This document shows, one piece after another, positions 33,988-44,008 of a stretch of 64,000 nt of DNA. A program made the position numbers and the translations under genes. Under the pieces are notes generated by a model. It did not search any database and was not told the DNA's origin. It was given only the letters and a program-made list of their open reading frames with translations. The stretch lies in NCBI GenBank assembly GCA_052274345.1, contig DAVZGP010000001.1:1-64000 (forward strand). Reading direction: 5' to 3'. The DNA is from Clostridium_AD sp937920395 (GTDB taxonomy: Bacteria; Bacillota; Clostridia; Clostridiales; Clostridiaceae). Every line of letters starts with the position of its first letter. Within the stretch, counting starts at the first letter, position 1.

Positions 33988-35544
33988 TTATTTTGCATAA
34001 TCAATAGCTCGTGTTTCTCTAATTACATTCACCTTAATTTGCCCTGGATATTCAAGTTCATTTTCAATTCTCTTAACTAGATTTCTCGCCATTTCAACGG
34101 CACCAGCGTCATCTATTACATCTGGTTTAATCATAATTCTAACTTCTCTTCCAGCTTGGATAGCATATGATTTTTCCACACCTTCATAAGAATTTGCAAT
34201 TTCCTCTAGTTTTTCTAACCTTTTAATATATGCTTCTAAAGTTTCTCTTCTTGCACCAGGTCTTGCAGCTGATATAGCATCTGCTGCTTGAACTAGTATC
34301 GCTTCAAGAGATTGTAACTCAACATCTCCATGATGTGCTGCAATAGCATTCACTACAATAGGTGACTCATGATGTTTTTTAGCAATTTCCGAACCTATAA
34401 GTGCATGTGGTCCTTCAACTTCGTGGTCCACAGCCTTACCTATATCATGAAGTAACCCACATCTTTTAGCAAGTGTTGGGTCAATTCCAAGTTCTGATGC
34501 CATAAGTCCTGCTAAGTACGAAACTTCTATAGAATGCTTTAATACATTCTGACCATAACTAGTTCTGTATTTAAGTCTTCCAAGTAACCTAATAATTTCT
34601 GAATGAAGCCCATGAACTCCCGTTTCGAAAGTCGCTTGTTCTCCCTCTTCTCTTATATCGTTCTCAACCTCTTTTTTTGCTTTTTCTACCATTTCTTCAA
34701 TCCTTGCAGGATGAATTCTTCCATCCACTATCAACTTCTCAAGTGCAATTCTTGCAACTTCTCGTCTTATAGGATCAAATGCCGAAAGAATTACTGCTTC
34801 AGGAGTGTCATCTATTATTAAATCTACGCCTGTAAGTGTTTCTAGCGTTCGAATATTTCTACCCTCTCTGCCGATTATTCTTCCCTTCATCTCATCATTT
34901 GGAAGAGAAACCACATGAACTGTTGTTTCTGCAACATGATCAGCTGCACATCTTTGTATAGCATAAGTAATAATTTCTCTTGCCTTTTTATCTGCTTCTT
35001 CTTTAGCTTTAGTTTCAATTTCTTTTATCATAATTGCAGCATCGTGTTTAATTTCTTTTTTTATTTCTTCTAACAATACTTGTTTTGCTTCATCAGATGT
35101 TAATCCTGATAATCTTTCTAATTCTCCCCTTTGTCTTGTGTATAAATCTTGTACACTTGTTTCTACTGTCTCAATTTCTTGTTGCTTTTTATTAATATTT
35201 TCTTCTTTTCTCTCTAGCACATCACTTTTTTTATCTAAAGATTCTTCTCTTTGGATATTTCTTCTTTCTAACCTTTGAACTTCATTACGTCTTTCTCTTG
35301 ATTCTTTTTCTAAATCAGTTCTAAGTCTGTGAACTTCTTCTTTAGCCTCTAAAATAGCTTCTTTCTTTCTTGTCTCAGCATCTTTCACGCTATCATCAAG
35401 AATTTTTTTAGCTTCTTTTTCAGACTTTGCAATATTTGCTTGAGATATATTTTTTCTAGTATAAATTACAACAAAAATACCTACTAAAACAACAATCACA
35501 ATAGCACAAACTACTATGAGCATTGTTTGACTTTTAGCATCCAT
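33988..35544 (-). CDS. rny: Ribonuclease Y
   Basis: A 518-residue membrane-anchored endoribonuclease that begins mRNA decay in Firmicutes. One N-terminal membrane helix (about 8-29), a long charged coiled coil (about 35-200), a KH domain with LPNDEMKGRIIGREGRNIR, and an HD domain with the catalytic HDIGKA and AAHHGD. The length is typical. GGGAGG precedes the start. It is preceded by its own promoter at 35694-35666 and followed by a strong terminator; this position next to recA is usual for clostridia. Confidence 0.97.
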   Translation of the reverse strand: MDAKSQTMLIVVCAIVIVVLVGIFVVIYTRKNISQANIAKSEKEAKKILDDSVKDAETRKKEAILEAKEEVHRLRTDLEKESRERRNEVQRLERRNIQREESLDKKSDVLERKEENINKKQQEIETVETSVQDLYTRQRGELERLSGLTSDEAKQVLLEEIKKEIKHDAAIMIKEIETKAKEEADKKAREIITYAIQRCAADHVAETTVHVVSLPNDEMKGRIIGREGRNIRTLETLTGVDLIIDDTPEAVILSAFDPIRREVARIALEKLIVDGRIHPARIEEMVEKAKKEVENDIREEGEQATFETGVHGLHSEIIRLLGRLKYRTSYGQNVLKHSIEVSYLAGLMASELGIDPTLAKRCGLLHDIGKAVDHEVEGPHALIGSEIAKKHHESPIVVNAIAAHHGDVELQSLEAILVQAADAISAARPGARRETLEAYIKRLEKLEEIANSYEGVEKSYAIQAGREVRIMIKPDVIDDAGAVEMARNLVKRIENELEYPGQIKVNVIRETRAIDYAK

Positions 35545-35891
35545 CGATTATCAACACCTCCCTTACTTATTTCAAATCTATTTAAGAGTAAATATGAAAT
35601 GTAGAAAAGGTGCTATATTTATTTAGTTGGTAGTAATTAAAATACTCAAACCAGTATTTGTATTTATTTTATATTACTTTTCAATTAATGTCAAGATTAT
35701 AAGAATTAATTAATATATTTTATCGTTATATGTCTAGCACTATACCAATTTTCTTTAGTTATATGTATTACTTATAGGTCTAATTACATTTCAAGAACAA
35801 AAGTCTCCCACTCCTATAAGTTGGATTTATATAAAATTCATAACCAAATAGTTAATAATTAATTAAAGAAAAAAGCAAGTATAAACTTGCT
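35545..35891. other. Intergenic region between recA and rny
   Basis: 347 bases with no coding evidence. It holds the recA terminator (35872-35893), the rny promoter (35694-35666) and a roughly 115-base rny leader. The stretch 35700-35870 shows no recognisable RNA or repeat. Confidence 0.6.
35666..35694 (-). promoter_or_regulatory. Sigma-A promoter of rny
   Basis: TTGACA (35694-35689), 17-base spacer, TAAAAT (35671-35666). Confidence 0.75.
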
Positions 35892-35893
35892 TT
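35872..35893 (-). terminator. Terminator of recA, overlapping its stop codon
   Basis: AAAGCAAGT (35872-35880) pairs perfectly with ACTTGCTTT (35885-35893), 4-base loop, then six T on the minus strand. Part of the stem overlaps the recA stop codon. Confidence 0.92.
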
Positions 35894-36947
35894 AGGCTTC
35901 CTTTTTAATAACATCCTTTTTACTAACTTCTTTTTTAGAAACCACTGGATTCTTAGACAATGGCAAATCATGTTTTTTTCTTATTTTATTTTCTATTTCC
36001 AGCATAACCAAGGGATTTTCTTTAAAATATTGTTTTGAATTTTCTCTTCCCTGTCCAAGTCGTATATCTCCATATGAGAACCAAGCTCCACTTTTTTGTA
36101 CAATTTCTTCTGTAACACCTATATCTAAAACATCTCCCTCGCGAGATATGCCATGACCATACATAATATCAAATTCAACTTTTTTAAATGGAGGTGCTAC
36201 TTTATTTTTAACTATTTTTATTCTTGTTCTATTACCCATGAATTCATCGCCCTGTTTAATTGTATCAATTTTTCTAATATCTAATCTAACAGATGCATAA
36301 AATTTCAATGCTTTTCCACCTGGTGTAGTCTCTGGATTACCAAACATAACTCCAATTTTTTCTCTTAATTGATTTATAAATACAAGAACACATTGAGATT
36401 TATTTATAGATCCTGCAAGTTTTCTTAAAGCTTGAGACATAAGTCTCGCTTGTAGTCCTACATGAGAATCTCCCATTTCGCCTTCAATTTCAGCTTTAGG
36501 TACTAATGCTGCTACTGAATCTACAACAATAACATCAATAGCTCCTGAGCGAACTAGTGCCTCTGTAATCTCTAAAGCTTGTTCACCAGTGTCTGGTTGA
36601 GATACTATTAAATTTTCTATATCTATTCCTAGAGCCTTTGCATATTCAGGGTCTAAAGCATTCTCTGCATCTATAAACGCAGCTGTACCACCATTTTTTT
36701 GAGCTTCTGCAACTATATGAAGTGCAACTGTAGTTTTACCTGAAGACTCTGGTCCAAAAACTTCAATCATTCTTCCTCTAGGTACTCCACCTATACCAAG
36801 CCCTATATCAAGTCCTAAACAGCCAGTAGAAATAGCCTCTATATTTAATTTACTATTTTCTCCAAGTTTCATTACTGAACCTTTTCCAAATTGTTTTTCT
36901 ATTTGACCCATAGCAATCTCTAATGCTTTTAATTTTTCATTATTCAT
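35892..36947 (-). CDS. recA: Recombinase RecA
   Basis: A 351-residue ATP-dependent strand-exchange protein that also triggers LexA self-cleavage. Walker A is GPESSGKTT and Walker B VIVVDSVAAL; GDSHVGLQARLMSQALRKL and NQLREKIGVMFGNPETTPGG cover loops L1 and L2. The ATG at 36947 follows AAAGGGG by about 6 nt; an ATG eight codons upstream lacks a binding site. The C-terminal tail is lysine-rich (VVSKKEVSKKDVIKKEA), unlike the acidic tail of many RecA proteins. A perfect-core LexA box lies upstream. Confidence 0.98.
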   Translation of the reverse strand: MNNEKLKALEIAMGQIEKQFGKGSVMKLGENSKLNIEAISTGCLGLDIGLGIGGVPRGRMIEVFGPESSGKTTVALHIVAEAQKNGGTAAFIDAENALDPEYAKALGIDIENLIVSQPDTGEQALEITEALVRSGAIDVIVVDSVAALVPKAEIEGEMGDSHVGLQARLMSQALRKLAGSINKSQCVLVFINQLREKIGVMFGNPETTPGGKALKFYASVRLDIRKIDTIKQGDEFMGNRTRIKIVKNKVAPPFKKVEFDIMYGHGISREGDVLDIGVTEEIVQKSGAWFSYGDIRLGQGRENSKQYFKENPLVMLEIENKIRKKHDLPLSKNPVVSKKEVSKKDVIKKEA

Positions 36948-36981
36948 AAATTTCCCCTTTGGGCTCACCATCCTTTATTAA

Positions 36982-36995
36982 CGAACGTTTGTTCT
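36982..36995 (-). promoter_or_regulatory. LexA (SOS) box of recA
   Basis: CGAACGTTTGTTCT contains the perfect GAAC-N4-GTTC core of the Gram-positive SOS box. It sits 7 bases downstream of the -10, where LexA would block transcription. Confidence 0.95.
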
Positions 36996-37001
36996 GTTTT
37001 A

Positions 37002-37030
37002 AGTATACACTATTTATTTTACATGGTCAA
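37002..37030 (-). promoter_or_regulatory. Sigma-A promoter of recA
   Basis: TTGACC (37030-37025), 17-base spacer, TATACT (37007-37002). Confidence 0.88.
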
Positions 37031-37108
37031 GACGCAATATAATATTTCCAATATTACCACACTATAGTAAGTTTATATTTTTATTATTAACAATATTTAA
37101 TAATTTAA

Positions 37109-37684
37109 TCATTTATCAATTTTAATTGTACCTTTATTTTTTACAAAATAGTCAATTCCTGATATTATTGTGATAATCACAGCAACACCCATGAAAACAT
37201 TAGTTAATATGTTCAAGGTTTCTTTTACATTAACCAACATATTAATAGTTCTATTTCCATATGATAAATTTATCAATGCAGTAATTATAGCTACTATTTG
37301 GATAACAGTTTTTAGTTTTCCCCATTTACTAGCTGCAATTACTTTCCCATCAGCAGCCGCTATTGTTCTTAGACCTGTAACTGCAAATTCTCTAGCAATT
37401 ATAATCATAGCTACCCAAGCGTATACTATTTGAAGTTCTACTAATGATACAAGTGCAGCAGTAACTAATAATTTATCAGCTAGTGGATCCATAAATTTAC
37501 CAAAAGTAGTTATTTGGTTTCTGCTCCTTGCTATATATCCATCCAATTTATCAGTAAGAGATGCCACTATAAAAATAACTGTAGCTAATTCCCTTCCATA
37601 AGGTATACCTTTTGCTGCAATAAACAGTAAAAATATAGGTACTAAAAATATTCGTATCATTGTAAGTTTATTTGCAAGATTCAC
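37109..37684 (-). CDS. pgsA: CDP-diacylglycerol-glycerol-3-phosphate 3-phosphatidyltransferase
   Basis: A 191-residue membrane enzyme that makes phosphatidylglycerophosphate from CDP-diacylglycerol. The CDP-alcohol phosphotransferase motif is complete: DGYIAR, then eight residues, GKFMDPLADK. Four to five membrane helices are predicted. The start is GTG 37684 (9 nt after AGGAG), giving VNLANKLTMIR, the family N terminus. The 5' end overlaps the end of rimO by 17 bases, so both are translated from one mRNA. Confidence 0.95.
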   Translation of the reverse strand: MNLANKLTMIRIFLVPIFLLFIAAKGIPYGRELATVIFIVASLTDKLDGYIARSRNQITTFGKFMDPLADKLLVTAALVSLVELQIVYAWVAMIIIAREFAVTGLRTIAAADGKVIAASKWGKLKTVIQIVAIITALINLSYGNRTINMLVNVKETLNILTNVFMGVAVIITIISGIDYFVKNKGTIKIDK

Positions 37685-39005
37685 AGCACACAACTCCTAT
37701 TAAATCATATTCTAAAGCTTTAGTAACCCTTACCTTAACAAATTCTCCCTTATTGCAAACTTTATTAGATTCGAAGAAAATAGTACCATCTACTTCTGGT
37801 GCCATTTCATAATTTCTACCGTAATAAGTTTCACCATCAAAACCTTCTACTAAAACCTTATAAATTCTACCTATTTTTTTAGTATTTATTTTTTTCGATA
37901 TGTCTTGTTGTATAATCATTAATTCTTCTTCACGTTTAGCTTTTATTTCCTCTGGAACTTGATCTTTCATTACGCAAGCTTCAGTTCCCTCTTCCATAGA
38001 GTACTGAAACACTCCTAGTTTATCAAACTTAGTTTCTTTAATGAATTGTTTTAACTCATCGAAATTTCCCTCAGTTTCTCCTGGAAATCCTACAATTAAT
38101 GTAGTTCTAAGTATTAATCCCTCGATACTTGCTCGCATTTTATTTATATTTTCTGTTATAATGCTTTTTCGGCCTTTTCTTTTCATTAATTTAAGAATAT
38201 CATCACTTATATGTTGGATTGGTATATCTACATATTTACAAACTTTATCATTTGAAGCAATTTCATTGATTATTTCATCTGTAATTTCTTCTGCGTAACA
38301 ATAAAGTACTCTAATCCATTCAATTTTACTTATTTCAGAGATTCTGCTTATAAGTGTATGTAAGTTCTTCTCACCATACAAGTCAACTCCATATCTAGTG
38401 GTATCTTGAGCTACCAAGATGATTTCTTTACATCCATGTTCACTTAATTCCTTGACTTCTTGTACTATGTTTTCCATCTTTCTGCTTCTATATTTTCCTC
38501 TAATATTGGGTATTGCACAATATGTACAAGCATTGTCACACCCTTCAGAAATTCTAACATAAGCAGAATAAGTTTCTGTAGTTAATACTCTTTGCCCTTC
38601 ATTGATGTTTTCATCACTATAGCTACAATATTGTACTTTGATTTTTTTTAAAAGTACATCTTCAATACTACTTAATAACTTATCATAATCGTTGACGCCA
38701 AGCATAATATCAAGTTCAGGCATAAGTTCAAGCAGTTCTGAGCCATAACGTTGAGTTAAGCACCCAGTAGCAATTAATACCGTACATTTATACTCTTCCT
38801 TGTATTTAGACATTTCTAAAATAGTATCTATTGACTCTTGCTTTGAAGATTCTATGAATCCACATGTATTTACTAAAATTATATCTGCCAGTTTAGGATC
38901 ATTTGTCATATTATATCTCTCACTTAAACTACCTATTATAATCTCACTATCAATTCTATTTTTATCGCAACCTAAATTTATAACTCCAACTTTCAATTTT
39001 TCCAC
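37668..39005 (-). CDS. rimO: Ribosomal protein S12 methylthiotransferase RimO
   Basis: A 445-residue radical SAM enzyme that adds a methylthio group to an Asp of ribosomal protein S12. The N-terminal UPF0004 domain has INLGCDKNRIDSE, NTCGFI and ATGCLTQRYG with its three cluster cysteines. The radical SAM motif is CDNACTYCAIPNIRG, and the C-terminal TRAM domain follows. The NLGC-KN-DSE opening favours RimO over MiaB. Start GTG, 7 nt after AGGAGG. Confidence 0.94.
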   Translation of the reverse strand: MEKLKVGVINLGCDKNRIDSEIIIGSLSERYNMTNDPKLADIILVNTCGFIESSKQESIDTILEMSKYKEEYKCTVLIATGCLTQRYGSELLELMPELDIMLGVNDYDKLLSSIEDVLLKKIKVQYCSYSDENINEGQRVLTTETYSAYVRISEGCDNACTYCAIPNIRGKYRSRKMENIVQEVKELSEHGCKEIILVAQDTTRYGVDLYGEKNLHTLISRISEISKIEWIRVLYCYAEEITDEIINEIASNDKVCKYVDIPIQHISDDILKLMKRKGRKSIITENINKMRASIEGLILRTTLIVGFPGETEGNFDELKQFIKETKFDKLGVFQYSMEEGTEACVMKDQVPEEIKAKREEELMIIQQDISKKINTKKIGRIYKVLVEGFDGETYYGRNYEMAPEVDGTIFFESNKVCNKGEFVKVRVTKALEYDLIGVVCCESCK

Positions 39006-39187
39006 TAGTCAGCCTCCTTGTTTGTCTCTGCGGGTAAATCCCAATTATTAACCTTTATTATCCTCGTTTGGTTATGAAAACAAATAATAACTATTGTCCT
39101 TCTATATTTGCTTACATAAATTATTGTAAATGTGATTTACAAATTAAACAAGGGTATTTACAATTATTCTTGCAAAAAATCATTCAA

Positions 39188-41485
39188 TTAATTCTTAATT
39201 TCAGTATTACTTATTAATATTTCTCTAGGTTTGCTTCCATTTCTACCTGATATAATCCTACGTTCCTCCATTTGTTCTATAATTCTTGCTGCTCTATTAT
39301 AACCTATTTTTAGCTTACGTTGCAATAAGGAAGTGGAGGCTTGACCATTTTCAACTACTATTCTAATTGCTTCATTTAATAATTCGTCAGCCCCATCATC
39401 ATCGTCTTTATTTACCGAACTACTTTCTATCTCATCAATTATTTCTTTTTCATAATTCACTTGAGTCTTTTGATCTTTTATAAAATTAACAACTCGCTCA
39501 ACTTCTTCTTCCGATACAAATGCTCCTTGTATTCTGATTGGCTTAGCCTCTCCTGATGGATAAAACAACATATCTCCTTTACCAAGCAATTTTTCTGCAC
39601 CAGCGGAATCAAGTATTGTTCTTGAATCTATTTGACTTGAAACTGCAAATGATATTCTTGAAGGAATATTGGCCTTTATTACACCTGTAATAACATCTAC
39701 TGATGGCCTTTGCGTAGCAATTACTAGATGCATTCCTGCTGCTCTTGCCATCTGTGCGAGTCTACCAATATACTCCTCTACATCATTTGCACAAACCGTC
39801 ATTAAATCTGCTAACTCATCAATTATAATAACAATCCATGGTAATTTATTTTCAATAATGCCTTTATTAACCAATTCATTGTACCCTTCAATACTTCGAA
39901 CATTATTTTCAGCAAAACTCTTGTATCTTCTGGACATTTCATTTACAGCCCAATTTAAAGCACCTGCAGATTTTTTGGGATCTGTTACAACTGGAATTAA
40001 TAAATGAGGTATTCCATTATAAATATTTAATTCAACAACCTTTGGGTCAATTAATAATAACTTAACTTCTTCTGGTGAATATTTATAAAGTAAACTTATT
40101 ATTAATGAATTTATGCAAACACTTTTCCCCGAGCCTGTAGCCCCTGCTACTAATAAATGTGGCATTTTTGTTAAATCCGAAACAACACAATTGCCTCCTA
40201 TATCTTTTCCTAAACTAAAAGATAAGTTTTTGTTTGTCGCTAAAAATTCATTAGACTCTATTACTTCTCTCAAGTATACTGCGCTTAGCTCTTTATTGGG
40301 CACCTCAATACCTACCGCTGCCTTACCTGGTATTGGTGCTTCAATTCTTACCCCAGATGAAGCTAAATTCAATGCTATATCATCAGCCAAGTTCACAATT
40401 TTGCTAACTTTAACGCCAGCATTTGGCTGAAGCTCGAACCTTGTTACCGAAGGTCCTTTTGTAACTTGGATAACTTTAGCTTCCACTCCAAAGCTACTTA
40501 AAGTTTCTTGCAATTTATTTGCATTATTAAGTAATTCTTTTTTATCATTTTTATTCATTTTAGAAGTAATATTTTCATTTAATAACTCTAAAGTAGGATA
40601 TTCATATTTATAATCTGGCTTTGTTTGTACACTATTTAATTGAATTTCTTGTTCTAGCTCCTGCTTTATAGAATTATCTATATGCTTTACTTTTGTTCCT
40701 CTTGTATTATTACTATTAAATTTTTCATCTTGATTTGGTGTTTGCCCTTCATTATCAATATCATTTGACTTTATAAAATCAATTATTTTAATTTTATTGC
40801 TAATATCTTTAATAAATTTATTTTTACCTTCACTTGAAACTGCTAATTCTTCTTGACTATCGCTATTCTCTATATATAATTCCTTACTATTATCTTTGCT
40901 TGCGACCTTTCTAGTTATAAGTTTATCCTTAAAATAAACAAATATATCATTTAGTGATACATTTAATATTATAATTAAACAGATAACATAAATTGCAATA
41001 AAAATTATGCAACTTCCAACAGCTCCAAATAATGTGTACATCGGTACATCAATCGAATAACTAATAATCCCACCATGTAAATCATTTGGTGAATTATATA
41101 TTTTATTTATTCCAAGCAAAAAATTTCCTTTAGTATAGTACTTATCTAACGTTAAGATTTGTATAAATAACAATGTATTAATTATAGTAAGTATTATTCC
41201 ATAAAACTTTTTACTAAAATTTATCTTACCTTTCTTAACAATATCACAAAAGCCTATAAATAATATTAAGAACGGAGAAAGATATGCTCCTAACCCTAAA
41301 GTCGCAAAAAGTAGATGATTAATAAAATTACCAATCATTCCCGATATTGAATTAGAATTTGAAAATATAGTTGAAAATATGCTTAATAACATTAATATAC
41401 CTATCGTTATCAATATAATTCCAAAGATTTCGCTATCAGATTCTACAATCTTAGAACCTTTAGATCTAGTCTTTTTTCTGGTCAA
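39188..41485 (-). CDS. ftsK: DNA translocase FtsK/SpoIIIE
   Basis: A 765-residue membrane-bound DNA pump for chromosome segregation at division or sporulation. Four N-terminal membrane helices (about 20-180), a variable polar linker (about 190-310), the alpha/beta motor with Walker A VAGATGSGKSV and Walker B LLLIDPKVVEL plus QRPSVDVITGVIKANIPSRI, and a C-terminal gamma winged helix (STSLLQRKLKIGYNRAARIIEQME) that reads KOPS-like sequences. The start is TTG after GAGGTGA. The position by the ClpP-like gene resembles spoIIIE in Bacillus. Confidence 0.96.
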   Translation of the reverse strand: MTRKKTRSKGSKIVESDSEIFGIILITIGILMLLSIFSTIFSNSNSISGMIGNFINHLLFATLGLGAYLSPFLILFIGFCDIVKKGKINFSKKFYGIILTIINTLLFIQILTLDKYYTKGNFLLGINKIYNSPNDLHGGIISYSIDVPMYTLFGAVGSCIIFIAIYVICLIIILNVSLNDIFVYFKDKLITRKVASKDNSKELYIENSDSQEELAVSSEGKNKFIKDISNKIKIIDFIKSNDIDNEGQTPNQDEKFNSNNTRGTKVKHIDNSIKQELEQEIQLNSVQTKPDYKYEYPTLELLNENITSKMNKNDKKELLNNANKLQETLSSFGVEAKVIQVTKGPSVTRFELQPNAGVKVSKIVNLADDIALNLASSGVRIEAPIPGKAAVGIEVPNKELSAVYLREVIESNEFLATNKNLSFSLGKDIGGNCVVSDLTKMPHLLVAGATGSGKSVCINSLIISLLYKYSPEEVKLLLIDPKVVELNIYNGIPHLLIPVVTDPKKSAGALNWAVNEMSRRYKSFAENNVRSIEGYNELVNKGIIENKLPWIVIIIDELADLMTVCANDVEEYIGRLAQMARAAGMHLVIATQRPSVDVITGVIKANIPSRISFAVSSQIDSRTILDSAGAEKLLGKGDMLFYPSGEAKPIRIQGAFVSEEEVERVVNFIKDQKTQVNYEKEIIDEIESSSVNKDDDDGADELLNEAIRIVVENGQASTSLLQRKLKIGYNRAARIIEQMEERRIISGRNGSKPREILISNTEIKN

Positions 41486-41634
41486 AGTATCACCTCAATT
41501 TTTATTAGTTCTATTCTTATAATTTCTACAAACATTATAAATCCCCTTTAACTTTAAATAGATTTATAAATGTATTCTAAACTAATTCTAGATAAATTAC
41601 CATTAGATTCTATAAGTTATAGTCAATACTCAAT

Positions 41635-41679
41635 AAAATAGATATAAATAGGTCAATTAGACCTATTTATATCTATTTT
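41635..41679 (-). terminator. Terminator of the ClpP-like protease gene
   Basis: A 20-bp perfect stem, arms 41635-41654 and 41660-41679, 5-base loop. The right arm reaches into the stop codon of the upstream gene. It separates that gene from ftsK. Confidence 0.92.
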
Positions 41680-42362
41680 TACACTTTATCTATCATTTCA
41701 TTTAATTTTGTTAAAGCCTCACTTATTCCCCCAACTTCATCTATTAATCCATTATCTACTGCTTGTTTTCCAATGAGTATAGTACCCATATCATTTAGAA
41801 GTTCATCAGTTTGAAGCATTAATCTGTTTACTGTTTCCTTATCAATTTTTGAGGTTCTAATAATAAATTCTGTGATTCTCTCTTGCATTTTATTAAAATA
41901 CTCAAATGTTTGAGGTACTCCTATTATTAAACCATTCATTCGTATAGGATGAATTATCATAGTCGCAGATGGAGAAATAAATGAATACTCGGCAGCTGTT
42001 GCTAGTGGTATACCTATTGAATGCCCTCCACCGACTACAAGTGATACCGTAGGCTTACTTACACTGCGAATCATCTCCGCTATTGCAAGCCCCGCTTCCA
42101 CATCTCCTCCTACAGTATTTAGGACTATAAGGATACCTTTTACTTTTTCATCCCTCTCCATAGCAATGAGCTCTGGAATAACATGTTCATACTTAGTAGC
42201 CTTTGTTTGGGGGGATAACATCATATGTCCTTCTATTTGACCAATTATTGGTAAAACTTGAATTCTATCATCTTGAGTTGCAACATTAGTTGTTCCAAGT
42301 TCTTTAATGTTTTCTACCTGATCATTATCCTTGTCTTCAGTATTATTTTGAGTTTTTAACAT
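41679..42362 (-). CDS. ClpP-like serine protease (TepA/YmfB family)
   Basis: A 227-residue ClpP-fold protein related to Bacillus TepA (YmfB), which lies beside spoIIIE. The catalytic Ser is S115 in GGGHSIGIP and the His is H138 in TMIIHPIR; LNTVGGDVEAG forms the oxyanion region. The N-terminal 30 residues are polar and charged (NNTEDKDNDQ), with no signal peptide. It is not the canonical ClpP that docks to ClpX. AGGAGG lies before the ATG. It ends with a strong terminator before ftsK. Confidence 0.88.
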   Translation of the reverse strand: MLKTQNNTEDKDNDQVENIKELGTTNVATQDDRIQVLPIIGQIEGHMMLSPQTKATKYEHVIPELIAMERDEKVKGILIVLNTVGGDVEAGLAIAEMIRSVSKPTVSLVVGGGHSIGIPLATAAEYSFISPSATMIIHPIRMNGLIIGVPQTFEYFNKMQERITEFIIRTSKIDKETVNRLMLQTDELLNDMGTILIGKQAVDNGLIDEVGGISEALTKLNEMIDKV

Positions 42363-42415
42363 TTACATTCCTCCTAATCCACCTTATTTTGTGCATTAAG
42401 AGAAACTATATACAT

Positions 42416-43603
42416 TTAACCTAATTTAAATTCTTTGTGCAGTGATATAATAGCTTTTTGAGCATCCTTTGTCTCAACAAGGCACCATATTGTCATATGA
42501 GAATCTGCTGTTTGTAATACTTCAATTTTTTGTTTTGTTAATGCCTTAAGTATTCTTGCCATAACGCCAGGTATTCCCTTCATTTTAGAGCCAATAATTG
42601 CAAGTTTACTACAATCCTTAACAAATGAATAAGATATATTAAGTTCTTTTATTAAATCAATAAATTTATTAAAATCTTTTTCATCAATAGTGAATATTTT
42701 TTCTTTAGGAAAAACATTTATAAGATCTATACTTATAAAGTTTTCAGCTAAAATATCAAAAAGATCATCATATCTACAAGCTAAATTTTTAGTTACTTTT
42801 ATTTGAACTCTATTACTCATATATGTAATTCCTGTAATTATATTATCAACTTCACTTTCAAAATTTGAAATTACTGTTCCTGGGCATTCATTCATAGTGT
42901 TTTTAATTACAAGCGGTATATTATTTTTTCTACATATCTCAACTGCTCTTGGGTGTATAACCTTTGCTCCTTGATCTGCGAATTGAAATATTTCATCATA
43001 ACTTATTTTTTTTATCAACGTTGCATCAGAAACTATCCTTGGATCTGCCGTCATAATTCCATCTACATCAGTGTATATTTGCACTTCTACTGCATTAAGT
43101 GCTGAACCAAGTAGTGCAGCCGTTACATCACTCCCACCTCTACCAATGGTCGTAATATACCCTTTGTCATCCATACCTTGAAATCCAGCAATTACAGGAA
43201 CCTTTCCATTTTTCAGAATACTTAATATCCTTTTAGTATCTACATTAAGTATCGCAGCATTTGTATAATTACTGTCTGTAATTATACCTGCTTGTCCCCC
43301 TGTTAAAGGCAAGGCATCAATTTTATTAATGTTTAATTCATTACACATTATTACAGTACTTATAGTTTCACCACAACTCATTAGCAAATCTATTGCTAAT
43401 GGATTTGATTCTTTAAAATCATCATCTATTTGTGACAAAAGTGTATCAGTAGCATAAGGTTCACCTTTCCTACCCATAGCAGATACTACTACCACTGGAA
43501 AATATCCCTTAGCTTTTGCATTTATTATTTTGCTTACCACAAGTTTTCTCTTTTCCTTAGTTGAAACAGATGTTCCTCCAAACTTTTGAACTAATATCTT
43601 CAT
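42416..43603 (-). CDS. dapG: Aspartokinase
   Basis: A 395-residue aspartate kinase, first step of the lysine/diaminopimelate and threonine branch. Motifs: VQKFGGTSVS at the ATP site, GRGGSDVTAALLG, VDGIMTADPRIV. Two ACT domains follow (about 260-395), the allosteric part. The symbol dapG is chosen by analogy to the Bacillus copy in the same sporulation-linked neighbourhood (ylmC/ymxH, tepA, spoIIIE); it could serve any branch. GGAGGTC lies before the ATG. Confidence 0.92.
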   Translation of the reverse strand: MKILVQKFGGTSVSTKEKRKLVVSKIINAKAKGYFPVVVVSAMGRKGEPYATDTLLSQIDDDFKESNPLAIDLLMSCGETISTVIMCNELNINKIDALPLTGGQAGIITDSNYTNAAILNVDTKRILSILKNGKVPVIAGFQGMDDKGYITTIGRGGSDVTAALLGSALNAVEVQIYTDVDGIMTADPRIVSDATLIKKISYDEIFQFADQGAKVIHPRAVEICRKNNIPLVIKNTMNECPGTVISNFESEVDNIITGITYMSNRVQIKVTKNLACRYDDLFDILAENFISIDLINVFPKEKIFTIDEKDFNKFIDLIKELNISYSFVKDCSKLAIIGSKMKGIPGVMARILKALTKQKIEVLQTADSHMTIWCLVETKDAQKAIISLHKEFKLG

Positions 43604-43648
43604 CTCTGACCTCCAAAGTTAATCATCTTATTCTAAGCTGAAATGTCA

Positions 43649-43924
43649 TTAAATATGAGATTTTTTTAATAATTCATTATCAACATCAATTATTATAGTT
43701 CTAGATCCAATTTTTTTAACATATTCCCATGGTACTTCAATAATATCGTTATTGCGAAAAAAACTAAATTTAGAGTTGCCATCATTTATAATCAAAAACT
43801 TTAATAGGCCATTCTCATCAATAACCACATCATTGCTACCTAAATTACTATATTTATCACCATCATTAATATTTATGATTTCATATCTTTCCATTTCACT
43901 ATACAACTTTATATTATCTTCCAT
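43649..43924 (-). CDS. YlmC/YmxH family PRC-barrel protein
   Basis: A 91-residue PRC-barrel-like protein of the YlmC/YmxH family, made or named in relation to sporulation in Bacillus, role unclear. The pattern LYSEMERYEIININDGDKYS, VVIDENGLLKFLII and IEVPWEYVKKIGSRTIIIDV matches that family. AGGAGAT lies before the ATG. It stands between the M16 peptidase and dapG, the same order as ymxG-ymxH in Bacillus. Confidence 0.85.
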   Translation of the reverse strand: MEDNIKLYSEMERYEIININDGDKYSNLGSNDVVIDENGLLKFLIINDGNSKFSFFRNNDIIEVPWEYVKKIGSRTIIIDVDNELLKKSHI

Positions 43925-44008
43925 CTAAACATCTCCTTAACAATTCTCATAACATATTATGAATTATATTAAGGAGATATGCATGATTTTCCTATTTATA
44001 TTGAAACT